Shown here: positions 23,028-34,216 of the stretch, one piece after another
How the letters are laid out: each line of letters opens with the position of its first letter
How positions within the stretch are numbered: position 1 is the stretch's first letter
Assembly: GCA_025738555.1 (NCBI GenBank)
Contig: JAOVFP010000015.1
Location: 1 to 64,000 of the forward strand
Direction: 5' to 3'
DNA: 64,000 nucleotides
DNA from: Cyathus striatus
Lineage: Eukaryota; Basidiomycota; Agaricomycetes; Agaricales; Nidulariaceae
The notes under the pieces: model-generated
Database searches by the model: none
Seen by the model: the letters and a program-made list of their open reading frames with translations, nothing else
Told to the model about the DNA's origin: nothing
Made by a program: the position numbers and the translations under genes

Positions 23028-24190
23028 TCACTGACTTCCTGATATACCTGCGTGTCGCAAAAGTTCCTCGACTTCGGTGTCTGCGATGGATAGGTAAGCA
23101 CGACACAATAGGATTAGCAGCGGAAACACCCGTCCGCACAGTACAAAAAATGAATACATACGATCTTCGGTGTGTCGCATACGCGATTCAAACCAGCACG
23201 TGTGTCCTTCAAGGCTTCGTCAACATTTAATCTTACAGTGGGATCCCATTCGTCTTTTCTTAACCCACCTGCTCCAAGGACGAACTCTCCACCAAGTTGG
23301 GATATATTCCCTTGTTTTCCCGCCAACCTTGGGTTTTTCACAGGTCCTTGCTAAATATAGCGTTAGTTAATTATATTGCGCATTCAGTATGTTGTACCTA
23401 GCGTTGTAATTAACGCAAGGCGGTGCTGGCGTTCTAATTCTCGTACAATCCTGACTGGGACGTTACGAGTCGGAACTCGGAGGGGGGTAACTCACCCAAA
23501 TGCTGAGAATAGCATTCTTAACGACCCCCATAGTCAAATAACTCTTCTTCTGTTCTCCACTAGGCGTCCCTTTTAACGTTTCAGTCGTCATACCTAAGGC
23601 GTGATACACATCGCGTTTAGGGTCAGCGTAGATGCCCGCATCTGGGAATCCTGTCGTCTCTATAATTATGACAGACGGAAATAATTAGATTAACCAATGG
23701 AATGTACGTAGTACCGAATGGAATGAATATACATATAAGATGGGGGATATGAATAACATACCGGAGTAATTAGCGATCGCATTCCATTCTCCACATCCAA
23801 TAACAACTATGCGGGCGTTTGCCGCGTGGAGGTGTTCGTACGGGATTGAGCCTAATTGCGTCACGTATTGCTAGTCAGGTGTGTGATACTGAGTCGCTGA
23901 TCATGGTTTATACATATCATATGTACATACCTGGCAGTTCTATTGACGTCTTTACGCTGTCAACCTGAATGAGAATAGACGAGGGGTGTACGTACACCAC
24001 AGAAAAAATGACCTGTATACATAAAAAAGTTCATACCCCTGCGTGGTGAACGTCATTCATGAAAGAAAAACGTACGTATAAAAACAACAATCGTCTTCTG
24101 CCCTTCGAAGAGCGAACCGAAAGGTACTCGCTCTCCTTTCGAGTTGTATATCAATATCTTTGCAGCTTGGGCGATTGTGTTTGTGTTCAT
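23028..24190 (-). CDS. AhpC/TSA-type peroxiredoxin-like protein, eight exons with a 9-nt microexon
   Basis: Minus-strand exons 24076-24190, 23996-24012, 23931-23939, 23762-23870, 23496-23659, 23269-23350, 23162-23206 and 23028-23080 join into 197 residues. Family motifs run in order: FGSLFEGQKTIVVFIRHFFC (residues 24-43), GNCQQYVTQLGSIP, VVIGCGEWNAIANY, ETTGFPDAGIYADP, YHALGMT, LGGEFVLGAG, TCWFESRMRHTEDH and EVEELLRHAG. The redox pair is C43-GN-C46; C46 and Q47 are encoded by the 9-nt exon AACTGCCAG, without which the CxxC is lost. The family (PRXL2/DUF-type thioredoxin fold) is linked to redox defence; the reaction of fungal members is not well defined. The start at 24190 fits family length; an in-frame Met at 24265 is the alternative. 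The downstream tandem copy is dead. Confidence 0.85.
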
Positions 24191-24269
24191 TGGTCTGTTT
24201 CGATGGTACCGATACGAGAAGGGAGGATGAGAAACGAGGGAAAGGATCGACGCAGTGGTGAGCATCCAA

Positions 24270-26320
24270 CGTGTGGCTGAGCTATAATCGGAGAATGTGA
24301 CAAGCGGCTAACCCCGGTAATCTAAATCGAAGCGATGTCGTCACACGGATGTACACCAATCCACTGCAGCTTCCCATACTTGCGTTCGACCTTCGCACTG
24401 TCGTTGTAGCCTTCATTGTAGCTAACACTAAATTACCCAGCTCTTGTCGTATCGACTTGAGCTTTCAGTTGCGTAGCCGGTGTACCCTTGTATTGGGAGT
24501 CATGGAAACTTGTTTATTTAGGTGCGCGGGTGTGTGTTGGGTCCGACGATGTGGTTCTGGTTCTGGTTGTTGATTCGTTACTGCGGCGGGGATGGGTGGA
24601 ATTATCGTGTTCTTGTGTATAGTATATCGCCGGCGTATTGGATTGTCGATTAGCACATGTGTATCCGTTCTAGAAGGCGATTAGGTACACCTCCGTGGGT
24701 TAATGGATCATATGGCATATGGGGGGCTTGGAAATTAGATCATACAGGATCTTGCAAGTGTTCTTGCCTTTTTGTAAACGTGTCTTCTGTGCTCTAACAA
24801 AACAACATGGTAACTGTACATTCAATACGGTATTGAGGGGAGACTCAGATGATTCTCATTATCAAACTCATCGGCTAAATCCGCAAATCCCGCAAAAAGT
24901 GCGCCACTCATTAGGTCTATAATATGCATCGTAAGATGAATATTAACCTACAAATAAATCACTTACTCATACCTATCAAGCCCACTGAACCACATCATTA
25001 TAGCGTTACTATCTATTCAGCGGGGAAAACCGAAGATGTGACATCAAAGGCGCTATTCGGGGTCGACATCACAGTAGGGGGACGGACCTGTGGGGGACCA
25101 TTAGAGGCCGCGTATAGTGTTGCTTGCTTCCGGGTAGCTGAAGTTCCCATTCTGTGGAATGTGCCCTGCTGAGTAGTAAGAATATTGCGTTGGTATCTGG
25201 TCCACTGAATTCGATGGAATACTTTGCCTACTTTGGTTGTCATCATTTGTAGTTCGAAGGTCATCCACCATAGCGACGGACATTTCATTCTCGATGAAGA
25301 CCCCAATGTATTAGAATCGTCCTGAGGCTCCTTATCAACTGACTTAAAGTGAACAAAAATTTTCCTAAAAATTACCACTAAACCTTTAGCAATCATGAAT
25401 TAAATATCAGGGGAGTAAACAAATATGACTGGTCGTACAGTGGGGCTGGGGTAGATGGAGATGGCGTACGTGAGCTTGAGCGTCATCGGTATATAGTGTG
25501 GACTAGAATGAGAATGTGCCTGGCACTTATGGGCGATGGTGCGTAAGATGGAGAGATGAGAGGTTTTGAAGTGGGTTTATACCGGATCGCGGTGTCGAGA
25601 TACTGATATGCATCGAGAGCTTTAGACGCCTACGAAAATGGTCTTCAGTTGCGCGATTGTCTGTAAAGGACGTAGTACGACACAGAAAGGCTGAATAATG
25701 CAAGGCAAGATTAAAAGGAACGACCCATGTCGATTGTACGACTCAGCTCCAGTTGGCTGTTGGTTACAATGTCGGGACAGTGCACGAATGTGCATAAGGG
25801 CCAGGAAAACAAGCAGAGGGAGAGTTGAGTAGACAGTCGAGAATTGAGATGCGAGCGGAACAAGTTCATGGTTAACGTTTTAACAGTGACGGGTGGATGT
25901 AATCGTCGAAGTAGCAGGTGAATGAAATGTTGACAGTCTGCGTCTTTTCATCGTGAGGCTCGCGTTTCCCCCCCCTCCCAACCTTCCCAACCTACCCACA
26001 ACCCTCTATAAAAAGACATCCACTGTACCGTACTGCTCCGAGTCTTTATGCATTCTTCCTAACCACCTCTACCCACTTTGCGACTTCCGGAGGCGCATCG
26101 AAGCGCATAGTTATAGTGGTCTTCATCCATCGATGATCTGCTTCAAATTGACGGATCTTTGTGACTATGAAACTCGATTTTGGAATGGCTATATCCTCGA
26201 AGCCCTCTGCGCTGTGTTTTCTCAGCAATTCCCTGTCGCATAGAATGCATGTTGCGGTGATGAACTTTGACTCTTGAGCAGTTGCATCGGTAGGTTTTCT
26301 ATTCGGCTTGAAGACAATGT
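24270..26320. other. Unassigned 2 kb spacer
   Basis: No complete gene is recognised. A plus-strand frame near 24560-24640 reads VTAAGMGGIIVFLCIVYRRR, which looks like a membrane anchor followed by basic residues. A minus-strand frame at 25101-25283 is Ser/Gln/Tyr-rich like a cytoplasmic tail. They are on opposite strands, so they do not form one gene; both may be remnants of membrane proteins. 25950-26000 is C-rich and then TATAAAA-like (about 26007), a possible promoter without a matching gene. Confidence 0.3.
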
Positions 26321-26325
26321 AGTGT

Positions 26326-26447
26326 TTACGGTGTTCCAGAACCGCAAGCTTTTTGCTCGGCGCTCGGTGCTCAGTATTAAGCGCAAGATTTTGATTGATT
26401 CCTACTGTGGCTGTGTGACAAGTAACTGTTCCATCACGCTAGTGTCA
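26326..26447 (+). repeat. 122-bp repeat, copy 1 (perfect inverted match at 32572-32693)
   Basis: The 122 bases from TTACGGTGTTCC to CTAGTGTCA are identical to the reverse complement of 32572-32693. The flanks on both sides are unrelated or only faintly similar. Perfect identity amid strongly diverged surroundings implies recent copying. No coding sense or structured RNA was recognised. Confidence 0.9.
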
Positions 26448-27330
26448 CCTTGTCGTCGTCCAACCTCAGTGCGTTCGAAAGCTTCTCCATCGTCAATCTA
26501 CAGGGCAGGAGGTTGGGACAGGTTAAATGTTCGAGGTACGTACGAGTGCATAAGTACTGACATATGCACATACACTGATGCCCTGCTACTACGCCAGAGC
26601 GACACCGTCATCTCGCGCTCGCTGATAGTCTGACCTCCACTACCACCACTCCCTCGACGTCTACAACGCAAAATTCAACCGGCAGGTTCAGATACCAGGA
26701 GGTAGAAACGACCATTATCGTCAAATATACGGGGTACATGTCGTATACGTGGGACCTGGGAGCTGGAAGTTTGGACTGGTCAAATATTCGAAGTATGTAC
26801 ATACTATGGGTGTATAAGTATTAGAAATGCACTTATCCAAAGTATCTACCTGCTTAGCCGATGTTCGTGCTAGCTGACGGGCTGCCTATTTTCCCTGACA
26901 TGAACAACGCAAATGCACTCGAAAGCACCGTGGCAGCACACGACCTTGGCATCTCCCTTTGCTAGTCCCTCAACGTGAACAATGCAAAGGGAAGTGTCGT
27001 GGCAGCGCGCAACCTCGCCATCTCCCTCGTTCTGTACACCTACCATGGGCGAGAAGGAAGGCATTACTTATTCATTGCTGCAAGACCCTTTCAACCCGAC
27101 GAGCAAAACGGAATCTTCAATTTTACATCCAGATGTCTTATCTGCCTCCTCCCTCGTTATTGCGCTGCCTCCCAGTTGATTGCAACAATTCGACATCCTG
27201 CACAAACTGTCATTGACAACTCTGCCGCGGTATGTCGCGTAATGTTTTTCTTCCACTGTGTGATTCAGATTCAGGGCTTATGTCTTTCTAGTTTCATCTA
27301 GGTACATCTTTGAGGGCAGTGATTGACACA
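26448..27330. other. Short degenerate repeats with no recognised gene
   Basis: Two pairs of related pieces are visible. GGTTAAATGTTCGAGGTACGTACGAGTGCATAAGTA (26521 on) resembles GGTCAAATATTCGAAGTATGTACATACTATGGGTGTATAAGTA (about 26778 on). ATGAACAACGCAAATGC..AGCACCGTGGCAGC (26900 on) resembles GTGAACAATGCAAAGG..AGTGTCGTGGCAGC (26973 on). They look like decayed tandem units of coding sequence, but no family was recognised. Confidence 0.35.
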
Positions 27331-28085
27331 CCAGACTGTTCTTGGAGATAGTAGAGGAGTGTCACTGAGTAGTGGACAGAGGCAGCGATTGGAGATTGTC
27401 CACGCGATTATAAAATCCTGATAATCTCGTCCTCGGTACGTTTCTCTATTTCTTTCTTTGAAAGTTATTAACGCCATCATGTAGACGAACCAACCTCAGC
27501 ACTCAACGCTACCTCGTGCATTCTCGTTTTCGAGGCCACGGAGAACCCATCATCGTCGTTATACATAACCTTTCCCTGTGCGGTTGTGTCGTGAAACGGA
27601 GAGACTTCAAAGCTGCCTCAATGACATCTTCGCTCCGTTCGTCTTACTCTCTCAGTTTGGATAGAGACGAGGGGCGAGTTCAGGAAGACACAGCGGCTCC
27701 GTCCACAGAGAAGTCGGCGAAGAAGTCTTGATCAATTTGGATGAGGAATCCGAGGACGGCTCAGACGAAGAAGATACCGTCTCTTCGAGACTCAAGTCAC
27801 TCTAACACTAGAGCCTCGCCATTCGCCCTCTCGGCCATCTTGCCCTCGGCCACAGGATGATCGGATACTTCCTCAGCCTGAGATTTTTAGGGTCCTTTGC
27901 CGATTTGGGCAGCTGGGGTACGCGGGTGAGCCTGTAGGGGATTCAAACGTTCAAGGGAGACTGAGTAAGCAGTTGGTCCCAAAGAGGGTGTATGGGCCTT
28001 TGCGGAAGGAGGCGGTACAGGACATTGTCAATTTGCTACTACGGAAGTTGTATTGTGCACACGTAGGGCACGAATGGAGCGTAGC
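27330..28085 (+). pseudogene. Second STE6-type ABC transporter relic
   Basis: GVSLSSGQRQRLEIVHAI (about 27357-27410) is the ABC signature region, with the second residue pair altered from SGGQ to SSGQ. It is followed by a stop, an intron-like segment almost parallel to that at 2180-2235 (CTCGTCCTCGGTACGTTTCT...GCCATCATGTAGA), then TSALNATSCILVF and a decayed tail. A FGQLGYA piece follows near 27895, as after the first relic. No Walker A is present. Clearly a truncated paralogue of the 1.1-2.5 kb relic. Confidence 0.8.
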
Positions 28086-30460
28086 TTAGTATGTTCTTAT
28101 GAGTACTCTTTGAACATTGTGCTAAATTTAATGGAAGGATAACACAGATCCATGAACACGAGCAAAAGCCAATCCATGTAAAAGATCACTAGCGAAGATA
28201 AAGAAGGACTCACTTGTGAGCTACTATACTAGGGCCATCTCAACGTACTTCACCCTACTTCACCGCTCGATACTACTCTCACAAACTACTGCTTAGACTC
28301 TCTGTTGTCCAGTACCGCTTACTCATACCATGGAGATGCAAAGCTGCAAGCTTTCGAGAGCTTTGTATCCTACGAGACATCGGACCCTTATATGGCTGGT
28401 GTATCCGTCGAGGTGTAGAGACCTGACATAGCACATGCTGTAGCACATGTTGCACATGGAAGGGGTGGCGGATAAGTTGCTTGATTGGGAAGCGAAGAGT
28501 CTGTGGAGGCTCAGGCTATTGCCAAACAATTTGTTAAGCGTGGTTTATTTGTAATCCATCATTTCAGTTGTTTCAAGTTTGGTAACAGCTTCTGCTGCCT
28601 ATATGCTCGCCCATGTCGATTAGACGGACGTCTTCCCACTCCCAATTTCTTTGTCGAGAGGATATCCCCAAGCAAATATCCTCCTCCACAAGGGTTAAGC
28701 GTTTCTGTACTTGGTCCCATTGAGAGTGCGAAGGTGAAAGTGGACAGTGATGAGACATAAGACCTCTGGCAACTCAGGCTGAGTACTAGAACTGTGCATT
28801 TCCCCTTCTGTTGTAAGTCCTGTCTCTCTGATGTACTTAATACTGATGCACTCACGAGTTTAGATTATGAAGCAGTTCCATGTTTCGGCACACCAGAGTA
28901 AGCGATGTTCGGGTCGAGCCAGGCCACTTCCCTGCTCGTGTAGACAGTGAAATATAGAATCTTCATCGACAGCCATCCTCACTCTTAAACGAGGAGAGGG
29001 AGGTACGTGGTACTTTGAAGTAGTATCGAACAATCAGCGGATACACTGGATAGAGAACTCGTAGAATGAATTCGTTCGACTTGGCTTGGAGGAGAAGAAA
29101 TCTTCACGGGAATGGGGACCTGGTCCCCGTTAGATTCTGAGCTGTCTTGATCATGATCAGAAACAACGAGTGTATCGTGATTAATTTCATCGAATAGAAC
29201 AACGTTTGACACTGAGTGCCGGTTGTCTCCTTCTCTATAGTAGCGGTATCCGTCGAAAACACGGGAGCTTCGGAAATCGCAGAGAAGATGGAGCAGAGGC
29301 AAGAGGCATCGTTGTTCTCTTCTCTACACATACCACCTTCTCTGCTATATCACGAACTCCATCCCTCCAAGTCGACTCCTCAGAAATGGAGGCCGATGGT
29401 AGAATTGGTATTATATCAGCTTGGCTGTTTTTCTCGGGGGACGTTTGCTTGAGTTCGGCAGGATAGTTGGCAGGATAATGCCAATTTACTTCATCAATAT
29501 TCCTAAGGTTCACTATGGGGACGGAGGGTGCTATTACTGAAGGGCTTAGCGGGCTGAGATGGTTGTCGTTGATGGTGCAATAAGGGTATGGGCGAGACCT
29601 GTCTCGAGAACTTTATGGTCTCTCACACTAGTATTGTATGTCAATTCATTCCATGTATTCGTTTTAGCACTATATTAATTACTCATATAAAATGATAGCC
29701 TGAAATATTCCAAATTTCTCGTGCTACCATTTGCACTCGTTCCCTATTGCTAATCAATTCGCCACTCTTGATGCAATATTCTCGGAATTCAAAAAATATC
29801 CCCTTCTAAAAATTGAGAGCGTATAGGTTAGAAAAATATTCTGTATCCATAAATAGCTCAACAGATTTTAATATCTAGGGTAAGTTCTGGAAGTATTGCA
29901 TGTCTCTTAAATCTTACATTATATTCGAGGATATTGCCTCCATTCCAATCCATATCATTTAATTCCTTCATGCGTGTGTGCTTTTCTGGAATTAACACAT
30001 CAGAATTTCTGTGCCATTTTTACCAGAAAAAGAGGAGGATCCGTGTAATATCTTTATTCTTTTTCTGGCAAGCATCACAATACTTGAAAGCCAGATTGGC
30101 CGGTTGTTTACATGACGAAGATGAGTTAGAACACAGTCGAACAGAGGTTTCATGCTCCATAGGTCTTTCGTCTCCTATGCCGCGTCTTCCAGACATATGC
30201 ATAAAATAGTCTTGCGCTGAGTCGATTCAAGCGCGGAGGTGCGACGGCTCCGGCCCCTCAGTGCACTTGGGATCTCTTGGCTTATACCTTTACCCAAAAC
30301 AAAAACTCGGAGGGCAAGGATTGAACCCACAGCCTTAAGTAAAATAGCAACAATAATTACATATTGTATTCCACTTCACTATGGTGCTGCGTAAGATGTA
30401 AAGTAAAACACCTTTATGTTCATCTGCGTAAGGGCACGGGAATATATATCAAAATTAGGG
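28086..30460. other. Unassigned 2.4 kb spacer
   Basis: No gene recognised. A minus-strand frame at 28985-29302 is acidic and Ser-rich, like a cytoplasmic tail, and 28559-28855 minus is open, but neither shows a motif or joins into a longer model. 29640-29930 is AT-rich. Near 30305-30395 the minus strand has weak tRNA-like A- and B-box strings, discussed under rejected items. Confidence 0.3.
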
Positions 30461-30463
30461 AAA

Positions 30464-30501
30464 TCACATGATGTCCCAGGTGGGGGAGACGAACGACAGT
30501 C
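30464..30501 (+). repeat. 38-bp direct repeat, left copy
   Basis: TCACATGATGTCCCAGGTGG and the 18 bases after it recur at 32534-32571 with one mismatch (TCACGTG). The pair brackets a ~2 kb region that contains the 1,604-bp transposon. The right copy abuts the 122-bp repeat. Confidence 0.9.
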
Positions 30502-30887
30502 ATATGATTCCGGTGCAGCCAGGATGAAGCTCATTGGAAAAAGCCCAAGCCATCGAATAATCCTGATGTAAAAAATCGAGAACATGTTGGGATGAAATGA
30601 TATTTCTGTAACAGCTATTTAGTAGTATCCTCCTTTACCGACACTGAAGAATCAACATGTGTCAGTGTAAGACTACAAAGCTATTTTAATGTATTGCACT
30701 GATACTTATCTTAGCAGCGCTAACTTGTCTCTAATACATGAATGCCTCCTTATTAATTTACATACATTGTTGGTGGTTTGTACTTTTGCCTACACCTACC
30801 GCAGCGCCGTCTATGTCTCAATGACCATGTCATCCTTCTGTACACATGTCAGCAGTGGCCTGTAAGCACATATGCGCGACGTAGAGG

Positions 30888-32491
30888 AGGACCCCTGATA
30901 ATCCCTCCAAAGGTTAGATACCAAAATGGCGATTTTTGGCTGGTTATAGGGGGACAAAAATGCCAAAATTTTCCAAAATTTTAGGGGGATGGCGTATCTA
31001 AGCTACAAAATTTGGGTATTATAGGGGGACAAAGTATCTAATCTTTAAAAATGCGAGAAATTGTTTAAAATTGGGGAAAAAACTGATTTTGCCTTTAAGT
31101 TTGAGAGTGATTCTAAAAGTGTTTATAGTGTATTGTAGTACTTATTGCATACAAAACTTGTAGTTGTCATGATTCAAAAACCAAAGTACTCAGTACTTAT
31201 GCAGCTCATGAACATGCTGCTTCCAGAAATAGATGTTATGATATATCCACAGTATACTATGGCACTGGATATAATCATTTGAGCAGGCCGTCCTACTGAG
31301 TCGCAAATCAAATTACAATCAAATGTGTGCAAGCAGCAAGGTTAGGCAAGGTCAAGGCTTGGTTTACACTGCATGCCAAGCCAATGGCAACATCAAAAGT
31401 GGATGGAAAAGCACATATCAAGGCAAGGTTGAACTAAGTTAAGTAGTTATGCACTTCAAGGGTAATTAGTTGCACTTTGGGATATCTTACTTATTACATA
31501 CTATCATGTAACAAAAGTTTGACAACTTTTCGGTATTTTGCGATTTCTTCCTCAACTACATGATTTTGGAACTATAAACTTGGCCATCATGTACCGACGC
31601 TTCTTGGCTATACGAATATGTATTTATATCGTTAAAGTTTATTTTCAGCGTCGTAGCGGAGCGCTTCCAGAGGCTGCTACTAGAGTTTGATGGCTTTGTC
31701 ACGCGTTGTCACAGTGAGATCTGGGGCTCCGAACACTGCCAAATTTGCGCTTCCCTGTCACGCTCAGAATGCATGAAAACTTCGTATTCATGCTCCCTCG
31801 TTGCTGAATTTCAATTGTTTGTTATAAAAGTTTGGAATATCGTAGAGAGTTGTATATCAAATCTACGTTTCAAATTTCGTAAAGATGTACCAATGGGATC
31901 AGAATAGATCTTGTATTTGATGTTCAACATTCATTAGATTTTGAGACCATTCGGCAGTAATTCCAGAATTAAAAACAAAGTATCCATCCGTTGGACATAT
32001 AAATTGGGATGTACATGCGCAGAGACATATTACAGCATCGTGCAAAATTTCATGGTGATAGCATTGCCCAACAAAGTGATATTGTAGATTTATTAAGTTA
32101 TCAAACTCTTGTTACATGATAGTAAAGCAACAAGTTGCAGCATTGCTATTGGTTTTTGACTAGTTTTCAGATAAAAGAATTGGCTTGTGTTCTCTCCTTA
32201 AAATTAGAGCATAAGGCCATATCATTGAAATTCGTTGAATTTTGACTGGTTTCTTCAGTATATGTCCCCATTAGGCAGGTGAGGTAATGCCTAAGCGCTC
32301 ACAGTAGGGGGACAAGTATCTAACCTACTCTTGAGACCACGGCCTGTAGGGGGACGCTAAACTCAACATCGTGGGAATTTTTACAGCCTTCGTAGGGGGA
32401 TGCCTGCTAAAGTGTATCTAACCTTTCACACAATTTTGGCCATTTATAGGGGGACCCGTATCTAAGTTTTGGAGGAATTATCAGGGGTCCT
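30888..32491. mobile_element. Non-autonomous DNA transposon, 1,604 bp, 8-bp target duplication
   Basis: The terminal inverted repeats begin AGGACCCCTGATAAT at 30888 and end ATTATCAGGGGTCCT at 32491; about 31 of the outer 34 bases match. The element is flanked by the 8-bp duplication CGTAGAGG (30880-30887 and 32492-32499). The motif TAGGGGGAC..GTATCTAA is repeated at least seven times near the ends (about 30935, 30977, 31020, 32305, 32346, 32392, 32448). No open frame above background lies inside, so it depends on a transposase elsewhere. An 8-bp duplication and end-clustered repeats fit the hAT superfamily best, but the TIR is not a textbook hAT end. An internal inverted repeat (about 31490-31525 against 32095-32135, CTATCATGTAACAA.AGTTTG) may mark a nested element. 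Confidence 0.85.
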
Positions 32492-32533
32492 CGTAGAGGC
32501 CCCTCCGGTTAGAATTATTGCCTGTACCGGATG

Positions 32534-32571
32534 TCACGTGATGTCCCAGGTGGGGGAGACGAACGACAGTC
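32534..32571 (+). repeat. 38-bp direct repeat, right copy
   Basis: Partner of 30464-30501, one mismatch in 38. It lies 34 bp outside the transposon's right target duplication and immediately before the second 122-bp repeat. Confidence 0.9.
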
Positions 32572-32693
32572 TGACACTAGCGTGATGGAACAGTTACTTG
32601 TCACACAGCCACAGTAGGAATCAATCAAAATCTTGCGCTTAATACTGAGCACCGAGCGCCGAGCAAAAAGCTTGCGGTTCTGGAACACCGTAA
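32572..32693 (-). repeat. 122-bp repeat, copy 2 (inverted)
   Basis: Exact reverse complement of 26326-26447. It starts directly at the end of the 38-bp repeat, a compound junction typical of repeated rearrangement or insertion. Confidence 0.9.
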
Positions 32694-32859
32694 GTGTTGC
32701 GGAAGACGTATGAAATATGCCATGTTATTAGATAATGATAAATCGATAAGGATTAGGGAAATGGGCTAGGAAAATGCCAGGATGATTGTAGCCGACGACG
32801 AACCAGGTTCAACATGGCAGCAAACTTGACGGCCATCACGCGCACATGACTCGGCAGTA

Positions 32860-34100
32860 TCGGCACGAATTTGCTCGTGACTGTGTGAAAGTGAATGGTT
32901 CGGGCCGCACGACGAAGTGACGTACATCTCTCTTATTGTCAAGTGACTGCTATCCTTTCTCCCCTCTGGCACTTCCATGCGTACTATCTTGTTTAAACTT
33001 CAACGAGCCTCTGGGTAATGTCGAGCTATTAGTACACCGTTGCGTCTCACTTATTTTCTTTTGGTGAAACTTTGAAGGAAAGCTGATATGATGGCTTCGA
33101 TGAATCGATGACGTTGTGTGGCATGTCCCTGAAGGAACTTCCACATCTTGTCACGCGTTGGGCACATCGTATGTCGTTCCTACCTTCCTGCTCCCTATGC
33201 AATCCTTCGTCTCGTCTTTTTCGTATGTCCTGTGCACCTCATCATCGGAAAAGATGCATTATTGGGAGTTTTGCCGAAGAATCTACGAGCTAGTAAACTT
33301 TCGAAGCAACCCAGATTCAATCTCGATATCGACCTCATCAATTTGGAGTTACGAAACGTGGTGAAGAAGATACACAGTTTTTATGTGCTCTCGATGTGTA
33401 GAAGAACGCTCGCTGCGCTCGGTCTGCGTAATTTTTGGAATGGCCTAAGACGAGGTGGTACGATGTGTTGTGAAAAAGAGGCCTTAGGTATAACATCCAT
33501 CTTCTTATTCGCCTGGGTCTTCACGTTGGCCACGAAGATGACCTACTTAATCGATCTTGACTATCCATTGATCCATTCATATTACGTTCGTCTGTAGACT
33601 CACATCGGCCAACACAGTGCCGACACCTGCGCGTGTATCCAACGGTTCACAATCCCTCATACTGCATAGTCATGGGTACGTACATCTTCATTTGTGCGGC
33701 TTGTGGGACCGTCACTGGACGTTGTGCTTGATGCGTCCCCCTAAGGACTCATGTCTCGACCCTTATCGTGAAACTCCATGCGGAATCTTCTTTCCCTCCA
33801 TTGGTCCTCGATCGCTGACCATCAATCTTCCGTTTTCCTCCCCTCGTCTATCTCTCCGGAAACATAACAGTCTCTTCCGTTCGTCGTTTCCGCTAGCCTA
33901 TATACTGTATCTACCTCAGAGTTGGTCGATACTTCTTCTTACATATGTCTCTGTGTTAGGTTTGGTTGCTTACGTGTCTTACTACGTAATTATGAATATC
34001 GATAGACTACAAATCTTCACCCAACCACATAGAAGCGCGGGACTCCAGATTTCAAAAAGTCACCGAGCCATTCAAAAAAAGAGTCTTCGAGTTGTTTAAA
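32860..34100 (+). repeat. Segmental repeat, plus-strand copy of 10.74-13.48 kb
   Basis: This is the shorter of the two main copies. It contains frames at 33148-33597 and 33617-34099 whose residues partly match those in the inverted copy (IDLINLELRNVV against IDLINLKLRNVA; GLWDRHWT against TLWDRHWA). Both copies break at different places and no domain is recognised, so these are read as remnants rather than genes. It ends about 120 bp beyond the 3' end of the GH5 gene. Confidence 0.7.
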
Positions 34101-34216
34101 GTCCTGGAAGATACATAAAAATATACAACTATCTAATATCTATCACTATCGGTGATTACAACAAAGAACAGCGAATACATTAACTTAAATTATGTGCGGT
34201 GTACCGTCAATAACCA

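Noticed and set aside
24349..25396. A membrane-protein gene combining the segment near 24600 with the tail-like frame near 25200
   Set aside because: The two pieces are on opposite strands, so they cannot belong to one transcript.
30300..30400. tRNA gene or SINE on the minus strand (GGTTCAATCC and a weak A box)
   Set aside because: The ends do not pair into an acceptor stem, the D arm is not convincing, and no second copy with a tail was seen in the window.
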